A stretch of DNA of 64,000 nt from Nonomuraea glycinis (GTDB taxonomy: Bacteria > Actinomycetota > Actinomycetes > Streptosporangiales > Streptosporangiaceae). This document shows, piece after piece, positions 43,120-52,091 of the stretch. How positions within the stretch are numbered: the stretch's first letter is position 1; each line of letters begins with the position of its first letter. The position numbers and the translations under genes were made by a program. The notes below the pieces were generated by a model that did not search any database, was not told the DNA's origin, and saw nothing but the letters and a program-made list of their open reading frames with translations. Where the stretch lies: assembly GCF_014646515.1 (NCBI RefSeq), contig NZ_BMNK01000007.1, positions 250,398 through 314,397 of the forward strand. The letters are read 5' to 3'.

Positions 43120-45696
43120 ATGGACCAGTATGAGCTGTACTGCCTCGCGGATCGTCATTTCTACGACACCCTTGAGCACAGCACGACCGACGACGCCGGT
43201 TTTCCCATTCTGCGCAGGCCGGCGCCCGGCGACTGGTCATCCGAGGTCACCGGCACCTGGTGCTACTACGCCCCCGGCGGGCAGCCGCCGCTTCCCGCGC
43301 AGGGGTGGAAGATTCACGTGTCCGCCCGGCTCGACGACGCCGAGAAAGCGATCGCGGCCGTGTACGACTACTGCGTCCCCCGGATGATCGCGTTCAAATT
43401 CCTGCGCGGCCCGGCGGTCCTGGTCATGGTCAATTCCAAGGCCGCCTCACGCGCCTCCAGCGGCAAACTGATCACGATCTACCCGAGGGACGAGGCGCAG
43501 CTCGAACTCGTCCTGAAGGAACTGCACGAACTGCTGCGCGATGTCCGGGGCCCCTACATCCTCAGCGACCTGCGCTACGGCGAGGGACCGCTGTTCGTCA
43601 GGTACGGCGGCTTCGCCGAACGACACTGCCTGTCCGGTGGCGGCGAGCGCGTGCTGGCCGTCGAGGACGGCGCCGGACGGCTGGTCCCCGACGTGCGCGG
43701 CGCCACCTTCTCCGTGCCGCCGTGGACGACGCTGCCGGAATTCCTCCAGCCGCACCTGGCCGCCCGCAACGCGGTCACCCTGAGTGACCTGCCGTACGAG
43801 ATCGACACGGTGCTGCACTTCTCCAACGGCGGAGGCGTCTACCTCGCCCGCCACCTGCCCACCGGCGACCAGGTGGTGCTGAAGGAGGCGAGGCCGCACG
43901 CCGGCCTCGACGCCCTCGGCCGGGACGCGGTGACCCGGCTGGCGCACGAGCGCGACGTGCTGGAACGCCTGGCCGGTCTCGGCGTGGCACCCGAGCTGCG
44001 CGACCACTTCACCGTCGGCGAGCACCACTTCCTCGTCCAGGAGTTCGTCGACGGCACCCCGCTGCAGCGGCGCCTGGTGCACCGCTACCCGCTCACCCGC
44101 GCGACCTGCGACGCCGACGACCTGGCCGCCTACACCCGCTGGGCGCTCGGCACCCTGGACCAGGTGGAGGCGGCCATCGAGGCGCTGCATGAGCGCGGCG
44201 TCGTCTTCGGCGACCTGCACCCGGACAACATCCTGCTGACCGAGAGCGGACGCGTGGTGCTCATCGACTACGAGGTCGCCACCCTGGCCGGCGACGGGAG
44301 CCGGGCGGCCCTGGCCCACCCGGCCTTCGTGGCACCCCCCGACCGGCAGGACACCGACGTCGACACGTACGCGATGGCCTGCCTGCGACTGGGCCTGTTC
44401 GCGCCGCAGTGCACGATCATGCTGCCCCTGTGGCCCGCGAAGGTCGCGCAGCTCGGCGAGCTGGTCGGGGAGACGTTCCCCGGCACTCGGGACATGGCGC
44501 GGGCGGCCGCGGCCACCGTCATGGGCGGCGACCGGGCCGAGGCGGAGGAGCTCCCGATGCCCGGCTCCGCCCCCTGGCCGCCGCTGCGCGACGCGCTCCG
44601 CCAGGCCATCACGGCCGCCGCGACACCCGATCGCGACGACCGGCTGTTCCCCGGCGACGTGGCCCAGTTCCGCCCCGGCGGCGGCCTGAACCTCGCCCAC
44701 GGCGCGGCCGGCGTCCTGTACGCGCTGGCGGTCACCGGGGCCGGACGCTTCCCCGACTACGACGGCTGGCTGCGCGAGCGGGCACTGCGCCCGCTCCAGG
44801 GATCGGGCCTCGGACTGTACGACGGGCTGCACGGCATCGCCTTCGTCCTCGACCGGCTCGGATACCGCGAGGACGCGCTCGACCTGGTGGACATCTGCCT
44901 GCGCGAGAAGTGGGACGGGCTGGAGCCGGCGCTCCACTCCGGGCTGGCCGGGATCGGGCTGAACCTGCTGCACCTCGGCGAGCCCGAGCTGACGAAGGCC
45001 GGCCTGCGCGCCGTTGACATCTGCGCCGACCGGCTCGGCGGTCCCGACGACGTGCCGGAGGTCAGCGGCGGCGCCAACCCCCGGGCCGGGCTCATGTACG
45101 GCTCCAGCGGCCCGGCCCTGTTGTTCCTGCACGCCTACGAGCACACCGGCGACACGTCGCTGCTCGACCTGGCGGCGGTCGCGCTCCGGCAGGACCTGCG
45201 CAGATGCCGGGCGGCAGCGGACGGCTCGCTCCAGGTGAACCAGGGCTGGCGGCTGCTGCCGTACGTCGACGAGGGCTCGGCGGGCATCGCGCTGGTGCTC
45301 GCCCGCTACCTGGCCCACCGCGACGATCCGGCGCTCGCCGCCGCGCTCGCGGACCTGCTCAAGGCGGTCCGCTCCGGCTTCTTCGTGCAGCCGGGCCTGT
45401 TCACCGGCCGCGCCGGCATCATCGCCGCGCTCGCCGGCGTGCCGGCGGAGCCGGACACCGCCCAGGTGCTGGAGGCCCACGTCCAGGGCCTGCGCTGGCA
45501 CGCACTGCCGTACGGGGGTGGCCTGGCCTTTCCGGGCGACCAGCTGCTGCGGCTGTCCATGGATTTCGCGACTGGTACGGCAGGTGTCCTCTTCGCCCTG
45601 AACACGGTGCGGGGCGACAACCCGGGACACCTGCCGTTCCTGGAGGCCGTGCCTGCTCGCCGGCCTGTCACCCACGACTCCCGGAAGGAGGTGTAA
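43120..45696 (+). CDS. Class III lanthionine synthetase LanKC
   Basis: 858 residues; ATG 43120 has GGAAGG six bases upstream. Three domains: N-terminal phospho-Ser/Thr lyase (about 1-215), Ser/Thr kinase (about 220-465; ATP Lys in VVLKEA near 254, catalytic GDLHPDN near 364, metal-binding DYE near 383) and a LanC-like cyclase (about 523-850; HGAAGVLYAL, GLHGIAFVL, HSGLAGIGLNLL). The cyclase lacks the Cys/His zinc ligands, which marks class III rather than class IV. It phosphorylates, dehydrates and cyclises the precursor encoded 4 bases downstream. Confidence 0.95.
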   Translation: MDQYELYCLADRHFYDTLEHSTTDDAGFPILRRPAPGDWSSEVTGTWCYYAPGGQPPLPAQGWKIHVSARLDDAEKAIAAVYDYCVPRMIAFKFLRGPAVLVMVNSKAASRASSGKLITIYPRDEAQLELVLKELHELLRDVRGPYILSDLRYGEGPLFVRYGGFAERHCLSGGGERVLAVEDGAGRLVPDVRGATFSVPPWTTLPEFLQPHLAARNAVTLSDLPYEIDTVLHFSNGGGVYLARHLPTGDQVVLKEARPHAGLDALGRDAVTRLAHERDVLERLAGLGVAPELRDHFTVGEHHFLVQEFVDGTPLQRRLVHRYPLTRATCDADDLAAYTRWALGTLDQVEAAIEALHERGVVFGDLHPDNILLTESGRVVLIDYEVATLAGDGSRAALAHPAFVAPPDRQDTDVDTYAMACLRLGLFAPQCTIMLPLWPAKVAQLGELVGETFPGTRDMARAAAATVMGGDRAEAEELPMPGSAPWPPLRDALRQAITAAATPDRDDRLFPGDVAQFRPGGGLNLAHGAAGVLYALAVTGAGRFPDYDGWLRERALRPLQGSGLGLYDGLHGIAFVLDRLGYREDALDLVDICLREKWDGLEPALHSGLAGIGLNLLHLGEPELTKAGLRAVDICADRLGGPDDVPEVSGGANPRAGLMYGSSGPALLFLHAYEHTGDTSLLDLAAVALRQDLRRCRAAADGSLQVNQGWRLLPYVDEGSAGIALVLARYLAHRDDPALAAALADLLKAVRSGFFVQPGLFTGRAGIIAALAGVPAEPDTAQVLEAHVQGLRWHALPYGGGLAFPGDQLLRLSMDFATGTAGVLFALNTVRGDNPGHLPFLEAVPARRPVTHDSRKEV

Positions 45697-45700
45697 GACC

Positions 45701-45832
45701 ATGGTACTTCTCGACCTGCAAGGGCTCGAGACCCCGGCAAGCAGCGACGTCGCCAGCGGCGGCAGCACGCTTACGGTTCTCGGATGTCACTCCGGCAAGC
45801 CCAGCAACCTCAGTGTCGCACTCTGTCACTGA
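45701..45832 (+). CDS. SapB/AmfS-like class III lanthipeptide precursor
   Basis: 43-residue peptide; ATG 45701 follows GGAAGGAGG. The leader (about 1-21) carries MVLLDLQGLETP, the LxLQ-type recognition helix for LanKC, and ends SGG. The core has two labionin motifs, STLTVLGC (S-x2-T-x3-C) and SNLSVALC (S-x2-S-x3-C), joined by HSGKP, and ends in His. SapB has the same two-ring plan and nearly the same length (42 residues). Expected product: a two-ring, amphipathic morphogen- or antibiotic-like peptide. The Thr in ring 1 would yield a methylated ring if used. Confidence 0.93.
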   Translation: MVLLDLQGLETPASSDVASGGSTLTVLGCHSGKPSNLSVALCH

Positions 45833-45843
45833 TAGGTGATGCC

Positions 45844-45880
45844 GATCCCCGCGCCGGCTGAGAAGGGCGGCGCGGGGATC
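45844..45880 (+). terminator. Strong hairpin between precursor and exporter genes (attenuator)
   Basis: Perfect 12-bp stem GATCCCCGCGCC (45844-45855) / GGCGCGGGGATC (45869-45880) with a 13-base loop, followed by TTCC. It sits 11 bases after the precursor stop and 28 before the ABC gene. Partial termination or 3'-end protection here would make precursor mRNA more abundant than exporter mRNA, as in many lantibiotic operons. Confidence 0.75.
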
Positions 45881-45908
45881 TTCCAGCTCTGACGCGAGGA
45901 GGCCGAGG

Positions 45909-47618
45909 GTGCTCGCCGGAGACCGGCTGGTCATGCACGCGGTACGGCGAAACGCACCGTGGACCGCGATCCTGGCGGCCACGGCCGTCGGGGGCGCGGC
46001 CGCCGAACTGGCCCTGCCGTACATGGCGGGCCGGACCGTCGACGCGTTCGTCGTCGCCGACCCCGCGGCCGTGCGGTGGCTGGCCGGCTGCGCCGCGGTC
46101 GTCGCCTGCGTGGTGCTCTGCGAGAGCCTCGGCATGTGGGCCGGTGGCGTGACCGGAGCCCGCGCCGCCGCCCGGCTGCGCCTCGGCATGCTGCGCCACG
46201 TGCTCGGCGTCGGCCCCGCCGTCACCCGCCGCTTTCCCGAGGGCGAACTCGTCACCCGCGCCGGGCTGAACGCCGAGGAGGTCGCGCGGGCCCCCGAGTC
46301 GGTGACCGGCGCGCTCGCGCTCCTGGTGCCCACCGCCGGTGCGCTGGTGGCGCTGACCCTCATCGCGCCCGTGCTCACCCTGACCCTGCTCGCCGGCATC
46401 GTCCTCATCCTGATCGTGCTGAACACCTTCCTGCGCGCGACCACCACGATCGCCGGCGGCTACCAGGAGGCGCAGGGCGAGCTGGCCGCCGGCCTCGTGG
46501 AGGCGCTCGGCGGGGCGCGCACGATCGCCGCCGCCGGGACCGAGGACCGGGAGGTGCTCCGGGTCCTGCGACCGCTGCCCCGGCTGCGGCTGCACGGCAT
46601 GCGGCTGTGGCGCGCCAACGCCACGGCGGGGGTGCGCGCCGGGCTCGTGGTGCCACTGGTGGAGGTGGCCGTCCTGGCGGTCGGCGGCTTCATGCTGGCC
46701 GCGGGCGACCTCACGGTGGGTGAGTTGTACGCGGCCGCCAGGTACGCGGTGCTCGGCGCCGCCCTGAGCGGCGCGCTCGGTCCCATCGGCGGCCTGGCCA
46801 GGGCGCGGGCCGCGGCCGGGCGGATGGCCGAGGTGCTCGCCGTGCCGCGGACCCGCCACGGAAGCCGGGCACTGCCGTCCGGGACGGGCGCCATGGAGTT
46901 CCGCGACGTGACGGCCGCCGGCCTGACCGTGCCGCGACTGGTCATCCCGGGCGGTTCCCTCACGGCCGTGGTCGGGCGGTCAGGGTCGGGCAAGTCGCTG
47001 CTCGCGGCGCTCGCGGCCCGGATGGCCGACCCGGACCGCGGCACGGTCCTGCTCGACGGGATCCCACTGCCCGAGCTGACCGGCCCTGAGCTCAGGCGAG
47101 CCGTCGGCTGCGCCTTCGAACGTCCGGTCCTGGTCGGCGACACGCTCGCCGACGCCATAACCCTCGGCCGCCCCACCCCGGACGACGCCGTGCTCAACGG
47201 TGGGCCCGACGGTGGGCCCGACGGTGTGCTCGACGCTGTCACGGTGGCGGCGCGCGCCGACGGGTTCGTCAGGCGGCTGCCGCACGGGTATGCCACCCGG
47301 ACGATGGACGCGCCGCTGTCCGGTGGCGAACGCCAGCGCCTCGGCCTGGCCCGGGCCTTCGCTCAGGGGGAGCGGCTGCTGGTCCTCGACGACGCCACGT
47401 CCAGCCTCGACACCGTGACCGAACGAGAAATCGGCCGCGCGCTCGCAGACGGCCCCGGCGGCCGCACCCGGCTGGTCGTCGCGCACCGCCTCGCCACGGC
47501 CGCCCAGGCCGACCAGGTCGTCTGGCTGGAGGACGGTGCCGTACGCGGCCAGGGACCGCACCGCGAGCTGTGGCGCGATCCGGCCTATCGGGCGGTCTTC
47601 CAGGGGGAGGAGCCATGA
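45909..47618 (+). CDS. ABC exporter half-transporter (AmfB/RamB-like)
   Basis: 569 residues, GTG start. N-terminal six-helix exporter membrane domain, then an ATPase with Walker A GRSGSGKS, signature LSGGERQRL, Walker B LLVLDDATSSLD and switch VAHRLA. The Q-loop is atypical (CAFERPVLVGDTLADAI). A short Gly-Pro-Asp repeat (GGPDGGPDGVLD) is inserted before the signature. It probably forms a heterodimer with the next gene's product to export the modified lanthipeptide. Confidence 0.9.
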   Translation: MLAGDRLVMHAVRRNAPWTAILAATAVGGAAAELALPYMAGRTVDAFVVADPAAVRWLAGCAAVVACVVLCESLGMWAGGVTGARAAARLRLGMLRHVLGVGPAVTRRFPEGELVTRAGLNAEEVARAPESVTGALALLVPTAGALVALTLIAPVLTLTLLAGIVLILIVLNTFLRATTTIAGGYQEAQGELAAGLVEALGGARTIAAAGTEDREVLRVLRPLPRLRLHGMRLWRANATAGVRAGLVVPLVEVAVLAVGGFMLAAGDLTVGELYAAARYAVLGAALSGALGPIGGLARARAAAGRMAEVLAVPRTRHGSRALPSGTGAMEFRDVTAAGLTVPRLVIPGGSLTAVVGRSGSGKSLLAALAARMADPDRGTVLLDGIPLPELTGPELRRAVGCAFERPVLVGDTLADAITLGRPTPDDAVLNGGPDGGPDGVLDAVTVAARADGFVRRLPHGYATRTMDAPLSGGERQRLGLARAFAQGERLLVLDDATSSLDTVTEREIGRALADGPGGRTRLVVAHRLATAAQADQVVWLEDGAVRGQGPHRELWRDPAYRAVFQGEEP

Positions 47619-49342
47619 GGGCACTGTTGTGGCGCGCGCTGTGCCGCGAGCCGCGTCAGCTGGTCCGGATCTGCCTGTGGTCGGTGCTGGAGGCGGCGCC
47701 CGCCTTCCTCATCGGCCTCGCGGTCGCCCGGGCCATCGAGGACGGTTTCGCCGCGGGCAGGCCGGAGATCGGACTGGTCTGGCTGGCGGCGCTCGGCGCG
47801 GCCTGGGCCGTGGCCGCGGTGGCCGCCCGCCAGATCGTGCTCGCGGTTGCGGCCGTGGCGGAGCCGTTCCGCGACGACCTGCTCGCCCACGTCGTCGGCG
47901 GGGCCGTTCGCCGCGCCGCCGCCGCGTCGGGCGCCCGGCAGGACAGCGCCGCCGTCACCCGGGCCGGCCTGCAGGTCGAGCTGGCCAGGGACGCCTTCGC
48001 GGCCGTCGTCACCACCGTGCGAGGCTTCGCGTTCACCGTGCTGAGTGTGGCGCTGGGCCTGCTCACGCTGGCGCCGGGGGCCGCGGCGCTGGTGCTGCCG
48101 CCGTTCGCGGCCGGGCTGGTCCTGTTCCTGGCGTCGCTGCCACTCCTGGCCCGTCGGCAGCGGGCGTTCCTGCTGGCCGACGAGCGGCTCGCCGAGGCGA
48201 TGACCGCGATGGCCGGCGGGCTGCGCGACATCGTCGCGTGCGGCGCGGAGGATCGCCAGAGCGCCAGGATGGCCGCCCACGTCGATGACCAGGCGTCCGC
48301 CGCGCGCGCCCTGGCCAGGGCGACCGCCGTCCGCACCGCCGCGCTGGGCGTCGGAGGCTGGCTGCCCGTGGTGCTGGTGCTCGCCGGTACGCCGTGGCTG
48401 CTGAGCGGTGGGGCGGGTGCCGGGGTGGTCGTCGGGGCGCTGACCTATGTCGCCCAGTCACTGGCCCCGGCCCTCGGCGGGCTGGTGCACGGCCTCGGGG
48501 TGAGCGGCGTCCAGCTCGCCGCCACCCTGGAGCGGATCACCGCCGTCCCGCCATCACCCCCGCCGCCGGTCCGCTGTCGGCCCGCGTCGGCCGAGGTGCG
48601 GCTCCACGAGGTCACGTTCGCGTACGGCCGCTGGTCCGCCCCGGTCGTCGACGGCCTCTCGCTGTGCGTTCCCGAGGGTGAGCACCTGGCCGTCGTCGGG
48701 CCGAGCGGGGCCGGGAAGTCCACGCTGGCAGCCATGATCAGCGGGCTGCTCCGCCCTGACGCGGGCCAGGTGCTGATCGGCGGTGTCCCCGCGGACCAGG
48801 CCGAGCACGCCGCCCGGGTGCTCGTCCCCCAGGAGGCGTACGTCTTCCGCGGCACCCTGCGCGAGAACCTCGCCTACCTGCTCACCCCGCCGGACGGCCG
48901 GGCGGAGGGCGATGACCGGCCGGACGGAGCGGAACCGAGTCAGTCCGAGCTCGAGGCGGTGGCCGACGCTCTCGGAGCCGCCGATCTGGTGGCGGCCGTG
49001 GGAGGGTACGACGCCCGCCTGGACCCGGGCGCGCTGTCGGCGGGACAGCGGCAGCTCATCGCGCTGGTGCGCGCCTACCTGTCACCCGCCCGCCTGGTCA
49101 TCCTGGACGAGGCCACCTGCCATCTCGATCCCGCCGCCGAGGCGCGGGTCGAGCACGCCTTCGCCGCCCGCGGCGGCACGCTCGTCGTCGTCGCCCACCG
49201 CATCACCTCGGCCCGGCGCGCCGGCCGCATCCTGCTCATGGACGGCGGCCGGGTCCAGGCCGGCGTCCACGACGAGCTCGTACGGACCGCATCCCTGTAC
49301 GCCGACCTGGTCGGCCACTGGCAATCGGAGCCCGTGTCATGA
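47615..49342 (+). CDS. ABC exporter half-transporter (AmfA/RamA-like)
   Basis: 575 residues from ATG 47615, overlapping the preceding stop. Membrane domain with six helices; ATPase motifs GPSGAGKS, Q-loop LVPQEAYVFRGTLRENL, signature LSAGQRQLI (second Gly of LSGGQ is Ala), Walker B LVILDEATCHLD and VAHRITSA. Pairing of a variant-signature half with a canonical half is common in heterodimeric exporters. Overlaps the peptidase gene (ATGA). Confidence 0.9.
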   Translation: MRALLWRALCREPRQLVRICLWSVLEAAPAFLIGLAVARAIEDGFAAGRPEIGLVWLAALGAAWAVAAVAARQIVLAVAAVAEPFRDDLLAHVVGGAVRRAAAASGARQDSAAVTRAGLQVELARDAFAAVVTTVRGFAFTVLSVALGLLTLAPGAAALVLPPFAAGLVLFLASLPLLARRQRAFLLADERLAEAMTAMAGGLRDIVACGAEDRQSARMAAHVDDQASAARALARATAVRTAALGVGGWLPVVLVLAGTPWLLSGGAGAGVVVGALTYVAQSLAPALGGLVHGLGVSGVQLAATLERITAVPPSPPPPVRCRPASAEVRLHEVTFAYGRWSAPVVDGLSLCVPEGEHLAVVGPSGAGKSTLAAMISGLLRPDAGQVLIGGVPADQAEHAARVLVPQEAYVFRGTLRENLAYLLTPPDGRAEGDDRPDGAEPSQSELEAVADALGAADLVAAVGGYDARLDPGALSAGQRQLIALVRAYLSPARLVILDEATCHLDPAAEARVEHAFAARGGTLVVVAHRITSARRAGRILLMDGGRVQAGVHDELVRTASLYADLVGHWQSEPVS

Positions 49343-51318
49343 GATATCCGGCGGCAACGCGACTGCCCCTCGTCGAGGACCTGCACGGTCACCGGGTCCC
49401 CGACCCCTACCGCTGGCTGGAGGACCCGCACGATCCCGCGACCCGGGCCTGGCAGGCCGCCCAGGACCGGCTGTGGCGCGACAGCGCCGCAGGACTCCCG
49501 CTGCGCGAGCGGTTCGCCGCCCGCCTGACCGAGTTGGCCGCCACGGGGCTGGTCACCGCTCCCGTCTGGCGGGGCGCGCGCCGCTTCCACCTGTCCCAGT
49601 CCGCCGGTCAGGAGCATCCGGTGCTCAGCCTCGACGACCAGGTGATCCTCGATCCGATGCGGCTGGACCCCAGTGGCCTCACCACGCTCGACGACTGGCA
49701 GCCCGACCTGGACGGCCGGCTGCTCGCCTACCAGCTGTCCAGGCGCGGCGACGAACGGGCCGACCTGTACGTCATGGACCTCGGCACCGGCCGGGTGGTG
49801 GACGGCCCGGTGGGCGGCTGCCGCTACTCCCCGGTCGCCTGGCTGCCCGGCGAGGCGGGGTTCCTCTACGTCCGCTTCCGTCAAGGGGTCTACCTGCACC
49901 GCCTCGGGGAGCCGGACGACGTCCAGGTCTTCAGCCGCGGCGCGGTGCCGTACGGGGTGCTGATCGACGCCAGTGGCCGCTGGCTGACGATCTCCGCGGG
50001 CACCCGGACGGGGAACGACATCTGGCTGGCCGACCTGTCCACCTGCTCCGCGCGGCGGCCCGAGCTGCGCGTCGTGCAGGAAGGGTTGGAGGCCGGCACG
50101 GCGGCGGCCGTCGGCCACGACGGGCGTCTCTACCTGCTGACCGACCAGGGGGCGCCCCGGCGCAGGCTGTGCGTGGCCGACCCGGCGGCGCCCGACGCCT
50201 GGAAGGAGCTGATCTCCGAGGATCCCGAGGCGGTGCTCGGCGCTTTCACCGTCCTCGACGGCGACCGGCTCCTGGTCTCCCGGACCCGCCACGCGATCAG
50301 TGAGATCGGCGTCCACGACGCCGTCAGCGGGACCCGGCTGGCCACCGTACCCATGCCCGGCAGCGGAACCGTCACCTCGCTGACGTCCCGGCCGGGCGGC
50401 GGCCACGAGGCGTGGTTCGGTTACACCGATGCCGTCACCCCCGCCGAGGTGTGGCGCTACGACGCGCGCGAGGAGCGGGCCGTCAGGTGGGCCGCGGCGC
50501 CCGGCCACGTGCCGCTGCCCGGGGTGGAGAGCCGGCACGTGGAGTACCGCTCCGCCGACGGCACGCTCGTCCGCATGGTCGTCTCCGCGCTTCCAGGGCG
50601 ACAAGGGCCCCGGCCGGCGATCCTGACCGGTTACGGCGGGTTCGGCCTGCCGCTGACGCCCGGGTACGCCGCCGACTCCCGCGCCTGGGTGGAGGCCGGC
50701 GGTGTGCTGGCGATCGCCGGCCTGCGCGGCGGCGGCGAGGAAGGAGAGGCCTGGCACCGCGACGGCATGCTGGACCGCAAACAGAACGTCTTCGACGACT
50801 TCGTCGCCGCCGCGGAGAGACTCGTCGCGGACGGGTGGACGACGCCCGACCGGCTGGCCGTCTGGGGCGAGTCCAACGGCGGTCTGCTCGTGGGCGCGGC
50901 CATGACCCAGCGGCCCGGCCTGTTCGCCGCGGTCGTCTGTTCCGCTGGCCTGCTCGACATGGTCCGTTACGAACGCTCCGGCCTGGGCGCTTCCTGGACG
51001 GCCGAGTACGGCTCCGCCGGCGACCCCGGGCAGTTGCCCTGGCTGCTCGGCTACTCGCCCTACCACCACGTCCGCGACGGGGTGGACTACCCGGCGACAC
51101 TGTTCACCGTCTCAGGAGCGGACTCCCGGGTCGATCCGATGCACGCCCGCAAGATGTGCGCCGCCCTGCAGCAGGCCACCTCGGGGGACCGGCCGATCCT
51201 GCTGCGGCACGAGCCCGACGTCGGCCACGGCGCCCGCGCGGCCAGCCGCTCCATCACGCTCGCGGCCGACATCCTGGCCTTCGTGGCCGACCGCACCGGT
51301 CTGATCGCACCGGTCTGA
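49339..51318 (+). CDS. Prolyl oligopeptidase (S9A), probable lanthipeptide leader protease
   Basis: 659 residues, cytosolic (no signal peptide). N-terminal propeller domain starts PLVEDLHGHRVPDPYRWLEDP, the standard POP opening. Catalytic Ser in WGESNGGLLVG (about 511), Asp in GADSRVDP (about 597), His in DVGHGARA (about 628). POPs cleave after Pro; the precursor leader has a single Pro-containing site, ETP at residue 12, in addition to one core Pro. FlaP of Kribbella flavida is a characterised precedent for a class III cluster-encoded POP acting on the leader. Coupled by ATGA to the exporter gene. Confidence 0.92.
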   Translation: MRYPAATRLPLVEDLHGHRVPDPYRWLEDPHDPATRAWQAAQDRLWRDSAAGLPLRERFAARLTELAATGLVTAPVWRGARRFHLSQSAGQEHPVLSLDDQVILDPMRLDPSGLTTLDDWQPDLDGRLLAYQLSRRGDERADLYVMDLGTGRVVDGPVGGCRYSPVAWLPGEAGFLYVRFRQGVYLHRLGEPDDVQVFSRGAVPYGVLIDASGRWLTISAGTRTGNDIWLADLSTCSARRPELRVVQEGLEAGTAAAVGHDGRLYLLTDQGAPRRRLCVADPAAPDAWKELISEDPEAVLGAFTVLDGDRLLVSRTRHAISEIGVHDAVSGTRLATVPMPGSGTVTSLTSRPGGGHEAWFGYTDAVTPAEVWRYDAREERAVRWAAAPGHVPLPGVESRHVEYRSADGTLVRMVVSALPGRQGPRPAILTGYGGFGLPLTPGYAADSRAWVEAGGVLAIAGLRGGGEEGEAWHRDGMLDRKQNVFDDFVAAAERLVADGWTTPDRLAVWGESNGGLLVGAAMTQRPGLFAAVVCSAGLLDMVRYERSGLGASWTAEYGSAGDPGQLPWLLGYSPYHHVRDGVDYPATLFTVSGADSRVDPMHARKMCAALQQATSGDRPILLRHEPDVGHGARAASRSITLAADILAFVADRTGLIAPV

Positions 51319-51333
51319 TCGCACCGGTCCGGA
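51292..51333. repeat. Three 14-bp tandem repeats over the peptidase stop codon
   Basis: CGCACCGGTCTGAT occurs at 51292-51305 and 51306-51319, with a diverged third copy at 51320-51333. The stop codon TGA lies in the second copy. As 14 is not a multiple of three, the duplication has rewritten the C-terminal residues (RTGLIAPV). Probably recent slippage with no functional effect. Confidence 0.7.
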
Positions 51334-51352
51334 CTGGTCAGGGCCGGGCGGT

Positions 51353-51958
51353 TCAGATCCAGCCTGACTCGCGGGCGATGCGGATGGCGTCTATGCGGCT
51401 GCGCGCGCCGAGCTTGGCCGTACTGCGATGAAGGTAATTTCGGACCGTTCCTTTGGACAGGTACAGCGAGGCGGCGATCTCCGACACGGACGCCCCCTCG
51501 GCGGCGGCGCCGATCACGTCGAGCTCGCGCGCCGTCAGGGGCGCGTCGGGCGGGGTCATCGCGGCGATGGCGATCTCGGAGTCGATGACCCGCTCGCCAC
51601 AGGCGACCCGGCGGATGGCGTCGGCCAGTTGGCCGGGCTGCGCGTCCTTGGCCATGAACCCCCGCACGTGCGCGTCGAGCGCCCGCCGTAGCAGCCCCGG
51701 CGTGCCGACGCCGGTGAGGATCAGGACCCCGCAGCTGGGCAGCTTCTGATGCAGCTCGCCCGCGGCGACCAGACCCTCCTTGCCGGGTAACCCGACGTCG
51801 ATCACCGCGACGTCCGGCCGGACGGCACACGCGGTGGCGAGGATGCGATCACCGCGATCCACCTCGGCGACGACCTCGATGTCCTCCTCGTACGCCAGCA
51901 AAGCCACGATCGCTCCGCGCACCAGATGCATGTCCTCAGCGAGCAGAGTTCGGATCAC
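51353..51958 (-). CDS. LuxR/NarL-family response regulator (AmfR/RamR-like)
   Basis: 201 residues. Receiver residues are all present: acidic pair E8-D9, phospho-acceptor D54 in VAVIDVGLPG, Thr in LILTGVG and Lys in FMAKDA. LuxR HTH: LTARELDVIGAAAEGASVSEIAASLYLSKGTVRNYLHRSTAKL region. It lies convergent to the peptidase gene at the cluster edge. AmfR/RamR in Streptomyces activate the precursor operon as kinase-less regulators; here a DesK-type kinase gene flanks the other side, so phosphorylation is plausible. Confidence 0.9.
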   Translation of the reverse strand: MIRTLLAEDMHLVRGAIVALLAYEEDIEVVAEVDRGDRILATACAVRPDVAVIDVGLPGKEGLVAAGELHQKLPSCGVLILTGVGTPGLLRRALDAHVRGFMAKDAQPGQLADAIRRVACGERVIDSEIAIAAMTPPDAPLTARELDVIGAAAEGASVSEIAASLYLSKGTVRNYLHRSTAKLGARSRIDAIRIARESGWI

Positions 51959-51995
51959 GGTTGTCCTCGTGGGTCAGCCTGCAAATCCTTACCGA

Positions 51996-52091
51996 TCACA
52001 GCAGCCACAGGGCGCCGTCCACGGCCAAAACGTGCCCGGTAAGGTAAGAAGTATGCACAGAAAGTAGGAAAATCACCGCCTGGACAACTCG
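51996..52091 (-). pseudogene. C-terminal remnant of a short-chain dehydrogenase gene
   Basis: A minus-strand frame ending at 51996 encodes VVQAVIFLLSVHTSYLTG followed by HVLAVDGALWLL, the standard SDR C-terminal segment (VxFLxSxxxSYVTGxxLxVDGGxxL). Upstream codons show no SDR similarity and there is no cofactor or YxxxK motif, so only about 31 codons survive. The remaining bases of the 51959-52231 gap show no other feature. Confidence 0.65.

Noticed and set aside
49075..51069. Long antisense frame opposite the prolyl oligopeptidase
   Set aside because: No recognisable motif; the sense frame carries a complete POP catalytic triad and is coupled to its upstream gene.
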